Shown here in pieces: positions 40,537 to 48,800 of a stretch of 64,000 bases of DNA (position 1 is its first letter; the number at the start of each line of letters is the position of its first letter). The stretch covers positions 7,920 through 71,919 of the forward strand of contig DGRZ01000075.1 in the NCBI GenBank assembly GCA_002391195.1. Reading direction: 5' to 3'. Both the position numbers and the translations under genes were made by a program. This DNA is from Fibrobacter sp. UBA4375 (GTDB lineage: Bacteria; Fibrobacterota; Fibrobacteria; Fibrobacterales; Fibrobacteraceae). The notes under the pieces were generated by a model. That model saw only the letters and a list, made by a program, of their open reading frames with translations. It was not told the DNA's origin and made no database searches.

Positions 40537-40740
40537 CTACTGCATGTCCAAATCAGAAAGTGTCTTTTTTACGGAATCGGCTTTCGCCTTGGCAGAATCC
40601 AATTTAAAACGAAGAGTCTGAATTTCTGCCTGCAGGGACTGCTTCTCCGATTGCAACCGGGCAATTTCGGCCTCGGCGTCGGCGTTGGTGCAGGCGGTAA
40701 AGGCAAGAGCAAGGACGATGGCAGCAAGAATCTTGTACAT
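40537..40740 (-). CDS. Small coiled-coil lipoprotein (67 aa)
   Basis: From ATG 40740, with AGAGG upstream and TATCTT further upstream (40755-40760). Lipobox ALAFTAC gives a lipidated Cys near residue 17. The mature part is a heptad coiled coil (AEIARLQSEKQSLQAEIQTL ... KLDSAKAKADSVKKTLSDL). The size and layout are like Lpp/OprI-type murein lipoproteins, but no C-terminal lysine is present (ends DLDMQ), so covalent peptidoglycan attachment is doubtful. Confidence 0.78.
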   Translation of the reverse strand: MYKILAAIVLALAFTACTNADAEAEIARLQSEKQSLQAEIQTLRFKLDSAKAKADSVKKTLSDLDMQ

Positions 40741-40776
40741 GAAAAAACCTCTGGTCAAAGATAGTAAGATTTGGGG

Positions 40777-41709
40777 CTAGAACCGTTCCACCTTCAGGCC
40801 ACGGCGGCGGAGCAGTTCGATGACATTGTCCTGGTCCAAAACCAGGTGGGCGGCCCCTACCACCACGAACACCTTGCGGTTTTCAGAGAGAAACTGTGCG
40901 ATACCGGCCGTCATCTTCTCGTTCCGCTCCTTGTAAACCCGCCGGTCCGATTCCGCCTCCATCAGGGAGTCCCGTGCCGACGAATCTTCCTTTTTTCCGG
41001 AATTCAGTACCTGAACCATCAGGGAATCGTCTCCCGTTTTCCAGGCACGAGACATCTGAGCCACCATGGAATCCAGTTCCGAAATTTCTTTCAGAGTATT
41101 TTCCAAATAGTAAATGCCCAAAGTATCCCCTTCAGAAGTGTCCGCCAAGGCACCCACCTGTTCTTCGGCGGTTTCAAGCCCAACGATGGGCATGCCCCGC
41201 AGGGCGGCACTGTCCAAAAGGACCGCATCAATGCCGTAGGCAGGGTCGATTCCCGAGCGCTGGATGGCGATGGAGCTTAACGTCATGGCGGCAAGCCAGG
41301 GCCGCAAATTCATGAGGGCCATGTTCGGAAAGTTCCACACGGTGCAAAGGCTGTCCAGAGAATTCCAGAGGGCGATGGGCAACACCTCGTTCAGGCGTTT
41401 CCCCTGGGGGAGCATTCCCTTTTCTAGACTGTTTTTTGTAACGGTAGCCGCCACGGAATCGTCGGCGATGTTGATTTCTACGGCCAGTTCTTCGGACTCG
41501 TCAAAGGCGTTCGAAATTTCTGGCGAAAGGGGATAAAAGGTACTGTCCGCAAAATGGATGCTCCCGAGAATCCACACGTGGGAATCCCCATCCGAAATCT
41601 TCCACAAAAAATGCCGTTGCTTTGCAACAGGACCCTGAGAAGCTCCTTCGCCCGTCGAGGCACAGGCCACAAGCAACAGCGCGCACAGTAAAGCAAGAAG
41701 GTTTTTCAT
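40777..41709 (-). CDS. TraB/GumN-family lipoprotein
   Basis: 310 aa. Signal peptide with lipobox LLVAC (MKNLLALLCALLLVACASTG). TraB/GumN (PrgY) fold: FLWKISDGDSHVWILGSIHF near the start and VFVVVGAAHLVLDQDN near the end supply the paired GxxH-type motifs; these enzymes are predicted metallo-hydrolases, some peptidases. The ATG abuts the stop of the ABC ATPase (TAGATG), so it belongs to that operon. Role relative to the transporter unknown. Confidence 0.85.
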   Translation of the reverse strand: MKNLLALLCALLLVACASTGEGASQGPVAKQRHFLWKISDGDSHVWILGSIHFADSTFYPLSPEISNAFDESEELAVEINIADDSVAATVTKNSLEKGMLPQGKRLNEVLPIALWNSLDSLCTVWNFPNMALMNLRPWLAAMTLSSIAIQRSGIDPAYGIDAVLLDSAALRGMPIVGLETAEEQVGALADTSEGDTLGIYYLENTLKEISELDSMVAQMSRAWKTGDDSLMVQVLNSGKKEDSSARDSLMEAESDRRVYKERNEKMTAGIAQFLSENRKVFVVVGAAHLVLDQDNVIELLRRRGLKVERF

Positions 41710-42420
41710 CTAGACCTCCGCCCAAGAGAGAAGGCCAAGTTCGCGGGCATGATCCGCAGGTGCAAATTCCAGTTTCCCTTTCGTGGTAAAGGCCAGAATG
41801 GAGTCCGCATATTTTTCGGCATAGTCCACCCAGTGGGTAGAAAGCACCACCGCCATGTCTTTTTCCCGAGACAATTTCTGTAGAGTTACGAACAAATTCT
41901 TACGGCGGGGAATATCCATAAAGGCATCGGGTTCATCCAACAGCAAGAGCTTTACCTGCTGAGCTAGTGCACGGGCCAAATATACACGGCTCCGCTCCCC
42001 GTCGGAAAGTTCCGCCACCTTGCGACTTGCAAACAAAGTAACATCCATATCATCCATGGCGGAATCGATAATTCCTTCGTCTTCGCGACTGCGACCGTCC
42101 AAAAATCCCGCGTAGGGCGAACGGCCCAAAGACACGAACTCCCGGACCGTCATCTCGGCAGGAGGCACAAGCCCCATACGGACCAGAGCCACCTTCTTGG
42201 ACAGTTCCCGCAGGCCGTATTCCGCAAGGGGGCGGCCCTCCAGTTCCAGAGAACCGTCCAAAGGTAGCAGCATTCCCCCGAGGGTCTTGAGAAGCGTACT
42301 CTTGCCAGAGCCGTTCTCCCCTACCAGGGCCACCACCTGACCCGCCGGGACTTCCATGTCCAGAGGACTCGCCAACGGAGACCCATACCCGAAGGTCACC
42401 TGACGCAAGTTCAAGAGCAT
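41710..42420 (-). CDS. ABC transporter ATP-binding protein, FecE/BtuD type
   Basis: 236 aa. Walker A GENGSGKSTL, signature LSDGERSRVYLARAL, Walker B LLLLDEPDAF, H-loop VLSTHWVD. It pairs with the FecCD permease upstream (stop and start overlap TAATG), so it powers a siderophore, haem or cobalamin importer. Reads: cytoplasmic face of inner membrane. Confidence 0.93.
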   Translation of the reverse strand: MLLNLRQVTFGYGSPLASPLDMEVPAGQVVALVGENGSGKSTLLKTLGGMLLPLDGSLELEGRPLAEYGLRELSKKVALVRMGLVPPAEMTVREFVSLGRSPYAGFLDGRSREDEGIIDSAMDDMDVTLFASRKVAELSDGERSRVYLARALAQQVKLLLLDEPDAFMDIPRRKNLFVTLQKLSREKDMAVVLSTHWVDYAEKYADSILAFTTKGKLEFAPADHARELGLLSWAEV

Positions 42421-43361
42421 TACAGGCCTCCCCTTCTAGTAGACCGGACCAGCACCCAAAGAATCACAGGCACGCCCACCAGGCTCAGGACTGCATTCAG
42501 GGGATACTCCGGCAAGAGTCCCGCCAAAAGCGCCAAGGTCGCACCACACAGGGCAGAACCCGGCAACAGGACGCGATGGTTGGAACTGCAAAACAGCAGG
42601 TAAGCCAAATGGGGCACCGCAATTCCGAGAAAAGCCACAGGACCACAGAAAGCGGTAACCGCCGCCGCCAGAACGGAGGCGCCCAAAAGCACCAGCTTCT
42701 TGTACAGCGAAACCCGAATGCCAAGTCCACGGGCAAAGTCATCGCCCAGGCGAGCCCCATTCAGGTAACGAACCGAAGCGCCTATCAAGGCCAGGCCTGC
42801 AGCCACGGCCACTGCGAAAATCCAAATACCGTCAGAAGTGAGCCTGCCAAAACTCCCCATGCCCCAGGAAACATAGACCCGCAGGGATTCGGCATCGCTC
42901 CAGGTAATCAATAGGCTTATGCAGGCGTCGATAAAGTAGCCAATCAGGAGCCCCGCCACCAGCAGGACCGTGTTGTTCCGGAACCTGGCCGAAATCCCAA
43001 GCACCAGGGCTGTTACCGCAAGGGATCCGACAGCAGCAGCCCCCAAAGTACCGAACCTCCCAAAGCCAAGGCCCGCCAGCATGGACAAAGCCACCGCAAA
43101 GCTCGCCCCGCTGCTGATGCCCAGCACAAAGGGGCCCGCCAGGGGATTCTGGAAAACCGTCTGGAGTGAAAGACCAGACACCGAAAGGGCGACACCTGCA
43201 AGTAGCGCCGCCGCCACACGAGGGAGACGCAAGTCCCAAAAAATCGGGGAATCAAGAAGGCCACCCACGGAAACATCCACGGGGCCGCTTACGAGGGTAA
43301 TGAACGAAAGGGCTACGATACAAAGGGACAGGACGACAAAGCCTAAAACCGTCCGCCGCAT
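42420..43361 (-). CDS. FecCD/BtuC-family ABC permease
   Basis: 313 aa, about nine to ten transmembrane helices; family blocks LRLPRVAAALLAGVALSVSG, QTVFQNPLAGPFVLGISSGA, FCGPVAFLGIAVPHLAYLLF and a conserved C-terminal helix region (GVPVILWVLVRSTRRGGL). Imports iron-siderophore, haem or vitamin B12. No substrate-binding lipoprotein or TonB receptor gene is adjacent. Confidence 0.93.
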   Translation of the reverse strand: MRRTVLGFVVLSLCIVALSFITLVSGPVDVSVGGLLDSPIFWDLRLPRVAAALLAGVALSVSGLSLQTVFQNPLAGPFVLGISSGASFAVALSMLAGLGFGRFGTLGAAAVGSLAVTALVLGISARFRNNTVLLVAGLLIGYFIDACISLLITWSDAESLRVYVSWGMGSFGRLTSDGIWIFAVAVAAGLALIGASVRYLNGARLGDDFARGLGIRVSLYKKLVLLGASVLAAAVTAFCGPVAFLGIAVPHLAYLLFCSSNHRVLLPGSALCGATLALLAGLLPEYPLNAVLSLVGVPVILWVLVRSTRRGGL

Positions 43362-43367
43362 GGAGTC

Positions 43368-44192
43368 CTACTTTTTCTTCTTCTTATCCAGTTCCTTCTG
43401 CATGGCCGATGTAGCCGCCGGGTCCTTGTAGTAGAACTCGGGAGGAACATTCTCGAAGCCCTGGAGGGCGTTGAGCCAGTTGTCGTTCAGGTCGCGGAAC
43501 TCCAGTTTGTTCAAGTTGTAGCGGAGGGTATCCCCCATAATCTTGAAGGTGGTAAAGTCCCAACGGATGACCTGACGGTCCTTGAACACTTCACGGGTTA
43601 TGAGAGAAGTATCGCTATCGAACTGGTAACGGGCCTTGTAGGCGTATTCGCCGGTCATCTGGTAACGGCCGGAATCGGAATAGGTGCGGGTCACGCCGTA
43701 AATGGTGTCGTTCATACCAAAGCGGATTTCAGCATCGCGGAAAGCGTGTCCGTGAGCCATGATGGCAGTACGCCACACGCCGAACACCAGTTCTTTCATG
43801 GCCTTCTGGAACACGGTGTCCTTTTTCCAATGGTCAAAGTTGCTCTTGTCGTAACGGGCGCGCTTCACGTACTTGCCTTCGAGGATGAGCTTGCGGACGC
43901 TATCGGCACGGGCCTTGGCGAGGCTGTCGGTATTCTGCTTCAGGGGCACTGCCGCCGCCTGGGCATCAATGGAATCCAGCTTGGCCTGGATCATTTCGTC
44001 CAGTACCTCGGTCGCACCACGGGGCGTCACCAGTTCTTCCACGGGTGTTTCAGCCACTACGGCTGTAGAGTCGGCCTGCTTGGGAGGAGTCGGCAGTGTT
44101 TCAGTCGCCGCGGCATCCTGGGCAAAGGAAAAACCGACAAGGGACAGGGTCAAAATAGAAGCAACGAAGTACTTTGAAATAGAGCGTGTCAT
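43368..44192 (-). CDS. Exported protein of unknown function
   Basis: 274 aa, signal peptide (YFVASILTLSLVGFSFAQ). Residues about 25-110 are Ala/Thr/Lys-rich with a helical stretch; the rest is a beta-rich domain of regularly spaced strands (YGVTRTYSDSGRYQMTGEYA; FDSDTSLITREVFKDRQVIR). It ends in KKKK. Only 6 nt separate it from the FecCD permease start, so it is the first gene of that operon and might be the periplasmic component, though it does not look like a classical binding protein. Confidence 0.6.
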   Translation of the reverse strand: MTRSISKYFVASILTLSLVGFSFAQDAAATETLPTPPKQADSTAVVAETPVEELVTPRGATEVLDEMIQAKLDSIDAQAAAVPLKQNTDSLAKARADSVRKLILEGKYVKRARYDKSNFDHWKKDTVFQKAMKELVFGVWRTAIMAHGHAFRDAEIRFGMNDTIYGVTRTYSDSGRYQMTGEYAYKARYQFDSDTSLITREVFKDRQVIRWDFTTFKIMGDTLRYNLNKLEFRDLNDNWLNALQGFENVPPEFYYKDPAATSAMQKELDKKKKK

Positions 44193-44328
44193 CGCCCTAA
44201 ATTTAGTTAAAGAGTCTTAAAAAGTTCCACTTTTTGAAAAAAAAGCCAAAAAATGCCCCTAAAAGGGCCCAAAAATTCCCCGCTCCACCCATGGCAGTCA
44301 AAAATATGCCCAAGAGACTTAGTAATTC

Positions 44329-44334
44329 TATATT
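44329..44334 (+). promoter_or_regulatory. -10-like TATATT, leaderless nspC start
   Basis: TATATT, then TGGACC, then ATG 44341: exactly the six-base spacing by which TATATT precedes the expected rnpB 5' end. Confidence 0.55.
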
Positions 44335-44340
44335 TGGACC

Positions 44341-45468
44341 ATGCTAGACTATTCCCAGGTAACAAGCCCCTGTTTCGTGCTGGACGAAACCCGTCTCCGC
44401 AGGAACATGGAAATTCTGGACCAGATCCAAAAGCAGACCGGAGTCCATATCATCTGCGCCCTGAAGGGCTACAGTTTCTGGCGTTCCTTCCCCATTATCG
44501 CCGAATACCTGCCAGGAGCCACCGCCTCCAGCCTGAACGAGGCGAGACTTGCCCGCGAAGAGATGAACAAGCAGGTCCACGTGTTTGCGCCGGTCTATGC
44601 CGACGACGAAATCGACCAGATATTGAGCCTTGCAGACCACATCACCTTCAACAGCTTTAGCCAGTGGATGCGGTTCAAGGACAAGACCCTGAAAGCAGGC
44701 GTCAGCGCCGGCATCCGTGTAAATCCGGAATTTTCTACCGTAGAAACCGACATCTACAATCCCTGCGGAAAGTTCTCCAGACTGGGCGTTACCGAGCGTG
44801 AATTCAATCCGGAACTGTTGGACGGTATCGAGGGTCTGCATTTTCACGCCCTGTGCGAGCAGGACGCCGACGCCCTGGAAGGGGTGCTGAAGGCTTTTGA
44901 AGCGAAGTTCGGGAAATACCTGGCCCAGATGAAATGGGTGAACTTCGGAGGCGGCCACCACATTACCCGCAAGGACTACCACCGGGAACAGCTGGTGCAG
45001 ATTCTGAAAGATTTCCGAAGCCGCTACCCCCACCTGCAGGTCATCCTGGAACCGGGGGAAGCCGTCGGCTGGCAGACCGGCGAGCTAGTGGCCACAGTGG
45101 AAGATATTGTCCACAACGAGATGGACATCGCCATACTGAACGTGTCCATCAGTGCCCACATGCCCGACTGCCTGGAAATGCCCTACCGACCCACCATTAC
45201 CGGAGCGGGAATGCCCGGCGAAAAGCAGTTTACATACAAGATAACAGGCGGCACCTGCCTTGCCGGCGACCAGCTTGGGGATTTCTCTTTTGACAAGCCC
45301 CTAAAAGTCGGCGACCGGATTATCTTCGAGGACATGATCCACTACACCATGGTGAAGACCACCTTCTTCAACGGTGTGCGCCACCCCGACATCGGCATGT
45401 TCGACAGAGAAGGAAAGTTCCACCTGTTGCACAGGTTTACCTACCAGCAGTTCAAAGAAAAGCTGTAG
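44341..45468 (+). CDS. nspC: Carboxynorspermidine decarboxylase
   Basis: 375 aa, fold III PLP decarboxylase. It begins SPCFVLDETRLRRNMEIL; PLP lysine in CALKGYSFW; NFGGGHHI binds phosphate; the C-terminal CLAGDQLGDFSF supplies the second-subunit catalytic Cys. This is the NspC profile (carboxynorspermidine or carboxyspermidine to norspermidine/spermidine). It completes the carboxyspermidine polyamine route, whose dehydrogenase is not in the window. Confidence 0.93.
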   Translation: MLDYSQVTSPCFVLDETRLRRNMEILDQIQKQTGVHIICALKGYSFWRSFPIIAEYLPGATASSLNEARLAREEMNKQVHVFAPVYADDEIDQILSLADHITFNSFSQWMRFKDKTLKAGVSAGIRVNPEFSTVETDIYNPCGKFSRLGVTEREFNPELLDGIEGLHFHALCEQDADALEGVLKAFEAKFGKYLAQMKWVNFGGGHHITRKDYHREQLVQILKDFRSRYPHLQVILEPGEAVGWQTGELVATVEDIVHNEMDIAILNVSISAHMPDCLEMPYRPTITGAGMPGEKQFTYKITGGTCLAGDQLGDFSFDKPLKVGDRIIFEDMIHYTMVKTTFFNGVRHPDIGMFDREGKFHLLHRFTYQQFKEKL

Positions 45469-45491
45469 CGCCGACCTCAACCCCCGAGCCT

Positions 45492-45512
45492 CGAACCCTA
45501 AAACCTAACCAT
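45492..45512. repeat. Short heptamer array touching the tsaE start
   Basis: CGAACCC-TAAAACC-TAACCAT; the final AT belongs to the tsaE start codon. Confidence 0.5.
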
Positions 45513-45930
45513 GACATTCAACAGCGAACAAGAGACATACGACTGGGCGGTCGGTTTCGGGCAAACCCTGAAACCGGGCGACATGGTGGCGCTGTACGGC
45601 AACCTGGGGGCGGGCAAGACCGTTATTAGCCGGGGCGTGTGCAAGGGGCTGGGTTTTGACGGGAACGTGTGCTCCCCCACCTACACCCTGCTCCACGAAT
45701 ACCCCAACGACCCGCCCATTTTCCACTACGACCTTTACCGCCTGGAACCGGGTACGGACATTTGCGAAGTAGGCCTGGAACCCGACTACCTGGGAAAGGG
45801 AATCACCCTTATCGAATGGCCCGAGCGCCTGGAAGAGAACACGGCGGGCATTACCCACATTATCAAAATTGAAATTCTCTCCGAAACAAGCCGCGAAGTT
45901 ACACTGGAGAAAATTGGAGCCGAACCATGA
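45511..45930 (+). CDS. tsaE: tRNA threonylcarbamoyladenosine synthesis ATPase TsaE
   Basis: 139 aa, family length. Walker A GNLGAGKTVISRGVCKG; VCSPTYTLLHEYPND and the HYDLYRLEPGTDICEVGLE block are diagnostic; IEWPERL follows. TsaE works with TsaB/TsaD in t6A37 modification of ANN-decoding tRNAs. The start is embedded in repeat sequence with no Shine-Dalgarno. The stop overlaps the rlmI-like start by 4 nt. Confidence 0.95.
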   Translation: MTFNSEQETYDWAVGFGQTLKPGDMVALYGNLGAGKTVISRGVCKGLGFDGNVCSPTYTLLHEYPNDPPIFHYDLYRLEPGTDICEVGLEPDYLGKGITLIEWPERLEENTAGITHIIKIEILSETSREVTLEKIGAEP

Positions 45931-47120
45931 AAGCCATTACCCTGAAGGCCGGACGCGAAAAGTCCGCTCTCCGTTACCACCCCTGGATTTTTAGCGGAGC
46001 TATCGACGAAGTTATCGGAGACCCTGAACTTGGCGAGACCGTAGAGGTTTATAGTTTCAAGAGCGACTTTTTGGGGCTTGCGGCCTACTCGCCCAAGTCC
46101 CAGATACGCGGGCGTTTTTGGACGTTTGGCGAAAAGGCAAACATCGACCGGGAATTCTTCAGCGATATTCTGGACCGGGCCATCGCCGCCCGCAAGAGCC
46201 GCGGTTTTGACATCGAAGACAAGGAAAGTGCCTTCCGCCTGATCAACGCCGAAAACGACGGCATTCCGGGCTGCATCATCGACAAGTACGCCGACATCTA
46301 CTCGGTGGAAATCCTTGCCGCCGGCGCCGAATTCCACCGGGAAACGATTTACGAATTGCTGGCCGAAAAGACCCATTGCAAGGGCATCTACGAGCGCTGC
46401 GATTCCGAAGTGCGCAAAAAAGAAGGCCTGCCGCTGCGTACCGGATGCGTTTGCGGTGAAGTGAGCGACGAGCCGGTCATCATCAACGAGAACGGAATCC
46501 TCTTCCCCATCGACGTCAAAAACGGCCACAAGACCGGTTACTATTTGGACCAGCGGGATGCCCGCCGCCGCATCGGCGAACTTTCCAAGGGCAAGAAGGT
46601 TCTCAACTGCTTCTGCTATACCGGCGGTTTCGGGCTTTACGCCCTCCGTGGCGGTTGCGAAAAAGTTTATCAGGTAGATGTTTCCAAGGATGCGCTCAAG
46701 CTCGCCAAGGAAGGCATCATGCGTAACAAACTGAGCACCGCCCACGCCACGCATGTGGAAGCGGACGTGTTCCAGTACCTGCGCAAGTGCCGCGACAAGG
46801 CCGAAACTTTCGACCTCATCGTGCTTGACCCGCCCAAGTTCGTGGAAAGCAAGGACAACCTGCAAAAGGGCGCCCGGGGATACAAGGACATCAATCTGCT
46901 CGCCATGAAGCTGTTGGCCGAGGGCGGCATGCTGGCGACATTTAGCTGTTCGGGCCTAATGGAGATGGACTTGTTCCAGAAGATTATCGCCGATGCCGCC
47001 GCCGATGCCAAGCGGCGCGTTCAAATCATTGAACGCTTCGGCCAACCCGCCGACCATCCCGTGAATACTGCATTTCCCGAAGGGCAGTACCTAAAGGGAC
47101 TGCTCGTTCAGGTGGTGTAA
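45927..47120 (+). CDS. rlmI: RlmI-type 23S rRNA (cytosine-5) methyltransferase
   Basis: 397 aa. N-terminal PUA domain (KSALRYHPWIFSGAIDEVIG; TVEVYSFKSDFLGLAAYSPK), EEHE-like central domain, and a Rossmann SAM domain: NGHKTGYYLDQRDARR, VLNCFCYTGGFGLYALRGGC, and the DPPKF motif. This order is that of YccW/RlmI, which makes m5C1962 in 23S rRNA; close paralogues methylate other sites. Co-transcribed with tsaE. Confidence 0.9.
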   Translation: MKAITLKAGREKSALRYHPWIFSGAIDEVIGDPELGETVEVYSFKSDFLGLAAYSPKSQIRGRFWTFGEKANIDREFFSDILDRAIAARKSRGFDIEDKESAFRLINAENDGIPGCIIDKYADIYSVEILAAGAEFHRETIYELLAEKTHCKGIYERCDSEVRKKEGLPLRTGCVCGEVSDEPVIINENGILFPIDVKNGHKTGYYLDQRDARRRIGELSKGKKVLNCFCYTGGFGLYALRGGCEKVYQVDVSKDALKLAKEGIMRNKLSTAHATHVEADVFQYLRKCRDKAETFDLIVLDPPKFVESKDNLQKGARGYKDINLLAMKLLAEGGMLATFSCSGLMEMDLFQKIIADAAADAKRRVQIIERFGQPADHPVNTAFPEGQYLKGLLVQVV

Positions 47121-47141
47121 AATCAGTCTATATCATGCTAG

Positions 47142-47176
47142 ATGGCGTGTCTGAGCACGCCATGACGTTTTATTTT
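47142..47176 (+). terminator. Intrinsic terminator after rlmI
   Basis: ATGGCGTG-tctgag-CACGCCAT followed by GACGTTTTATTTT. Confidence 0.75.
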
Positions 47177-47196
47177 CTTGACAACGTTCGTAACAG

Positions 47197-48702
47197 TTAT
47201 TTCTTGAACCGCTTTATATCCGTGCGATTCTTGCCGTCGGAAACCATCACATGGTAAATGCCCGGAGCAAGGGTCTGCACATCCATGGTCGCACTATGTG
47301 CAACCCATTGGCGCATCACCTCACGTCCCCTTAAATTTAAAATGCGGATTTCGGCACCCCTGCTAAAAGCACTGCCCAATTCTACAGACAGATTGCCATT
47401 TGTGTAACGGATGGATGTTCCATAAGAATACGCATTTGGGTCAGATGCTAGAGCCTCCGGTCCATCAGGACTGTCGGGTTCCTGGGTTTTCTGGGGCAAA
47501 ATTCTCCACATCTGGTTCCATTCCCAATCGTCGGCCCAACTCTGCACTACCCGTTCGCCATCAGTTGTAGCACGCAGGTACATATTGCTGTTCTGCATTT
47601 TCATGCGCACCACGGTTCCCTCATAGCCCGCCTGCTTTTCCATAATCACTTTCTGATGGGCACCGCCATTCCACTGGTAGAGCCCCATAGTGACACCAGC
47701 ATCTTTCGATTCGTTGGGAACATCAATGGAAAGGTCTCCGAAACCGAAACGGAAAGTTGTCGAAGAAAGAGGCGTTACCACCACCAAGGCACTGTCGCTA
47801 TCGCAGTCCCCCAGAGCTAATTTATTTTCTGACGTGCGAACCATACAGGTGCCAAAGTTCATGGAGAAAATCTTCACCGTGTCGGGCTTTGCGGGTTTCG
47901 CCTGCCACACGCGAATCCAGTCCGCTTCGAAGTAGGCGGGCTTGTCCGCCGTAATCTCGATATCGTCGCCCGCCCAGCCCCCAATGGCGAGGTTCACTAT
48001 AATGTACTGCGCATCAAGTTGCTTGATTTCTGTGGGCTTGTAGAAACTCGCAAACTTCTTGTCGTCAAAATAGAAGTTCAAGTTACTCTCGTCCCACTCT
48101 ACGCCATAATTGTGAAAATCTGCGGAGCGGTCCACATCGTCGTCCTTGTGTCCACCAAAGGAGGCCTCGTGATCCCAAGCCGAGCCGTGACCGCTGTACC
48201 AGCTGGGATCCGTGTAATGCAAGTAGTAATGGTGCTGCTTGCGAGATGCCGGAATTTCCAGAATGTCAATCTCCGGAGGCCAACCGTCTTGCAAAGTCCA
48301 AAAAGCAGGCCAGGTCCCTTTTTGCGACGGAGCCTTGAAACGGCCCTCGATGTAGCCGTACTTGACCTCAAAATGCCCCCTGGTGTCAATGGCCCCCGAA
48401 GTGTAATCTACCGGAATTTCCTTGTTGTTGAATTTAGCCTTACGGCCGTTAGCATCAGGATGGGTTTTCTTTTCACCCTTGAGTTTCAGGGTGCCATCGG
48501 AGACAATGACATTTTCTTCGGCACAATAGGCCCGATGGTTGTGGGTGGGGCCCCAATTGTAGGTCGGGTTCCACTTGTTCTTGTCAAGAGAAGTCCCGTC
48601 GAAGTTATCTTCGAACACCTTTTCCCAACCACCGAAATTAGCAGGTGGCTCTGCAAAGGAAAGGGACACCGCGATGGCAGCTAGTAGAACTACAAACAAC
48701 AT
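47197..48702 (-). CDS. Secreted GH16 endo-beta-glucanase with C-terminal sorting domain
   Basis: 501 aa. Signal peptide MLFVVLLAAIAVSLSFA. GH16 domain about residues 25-270: FEDNFDGTSLDKNKW, YIEGRFKAPSQKGTWPAFWT, catalytic EIDILEIP (E-x-D-x-x-E, nucleophile and acid/base Glu), IIVNLAIGGWAG. This fits a laminarinase or mixed-linkage glucanase. Residues about 275-410 form a beta-rich accessory module. The final ~80 residues (LSVELGSAFSRGAEIRILNL ... TLAPGIYHVMVSDGKNRTDI) look like a type IX secretion sorting domain. Matches a fibre degrader. -10-like TATATT near 48750. Confidence 0.92.
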   Translation of the reverse strand: MLFVVLLAAIAVSLSFAEPPANFGGWEKVFEDNFDGTSLDKNKWNPTYNWGPTHNHRAYCAEENVIVSDGTLKLKGEKKTHPDANGRKAKFNNKEIPVDYTSGAIDTRGHFEVKYGYIEGRFKAPSQKGTWPAFWTLQDGWPPEIDILEIPASRKQHHYYLHYTDPSWYSGHGSAWDHEASFGGHKDDDVDRSADFHNYGVEWDESNLNFYFDDKKFASFYKPTEIKQLDAQYIIVNLAIGGWAGDDIEITADKPAYFEADWIRVWQAKPAKPDTVKIFSMNFGTCMVRTSENKLALGDCDSDSALVVVTPLSSTTFRFGFGDLSIDVPNESKDAGVTMGLYQWNGGAHQKVIMEKQAGYEGTVVRMKMQNSNMYLRATTDGERVVQSWADDWEWNQMWRILPQKTQEPDSPDGPEALASDPNAYSYGTSIRYTNGNLSVELGSAFSRGAEIRILNLRGREVMRQWVAHSATMDVQTLAPGIYHVMVSDGKNRTDIKRFKK

Positions 48703-48800
48703 ACCAGACCTCGTTTACCCAACCCAACAAAGCCCTAGGTATGTAAAATATACCTACGAATAAACTTTTTTCAAAGAGAAAAGATTTTTACAAAGCAGAA

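Noticed and set aside
44193..44340. Cobalamin riboswitch upstream of the FecCD operon
   Set aside because: No B12-box or suitable length; the divergent gap is only 148 bp and contains a GGGCCC-type small hairpin.
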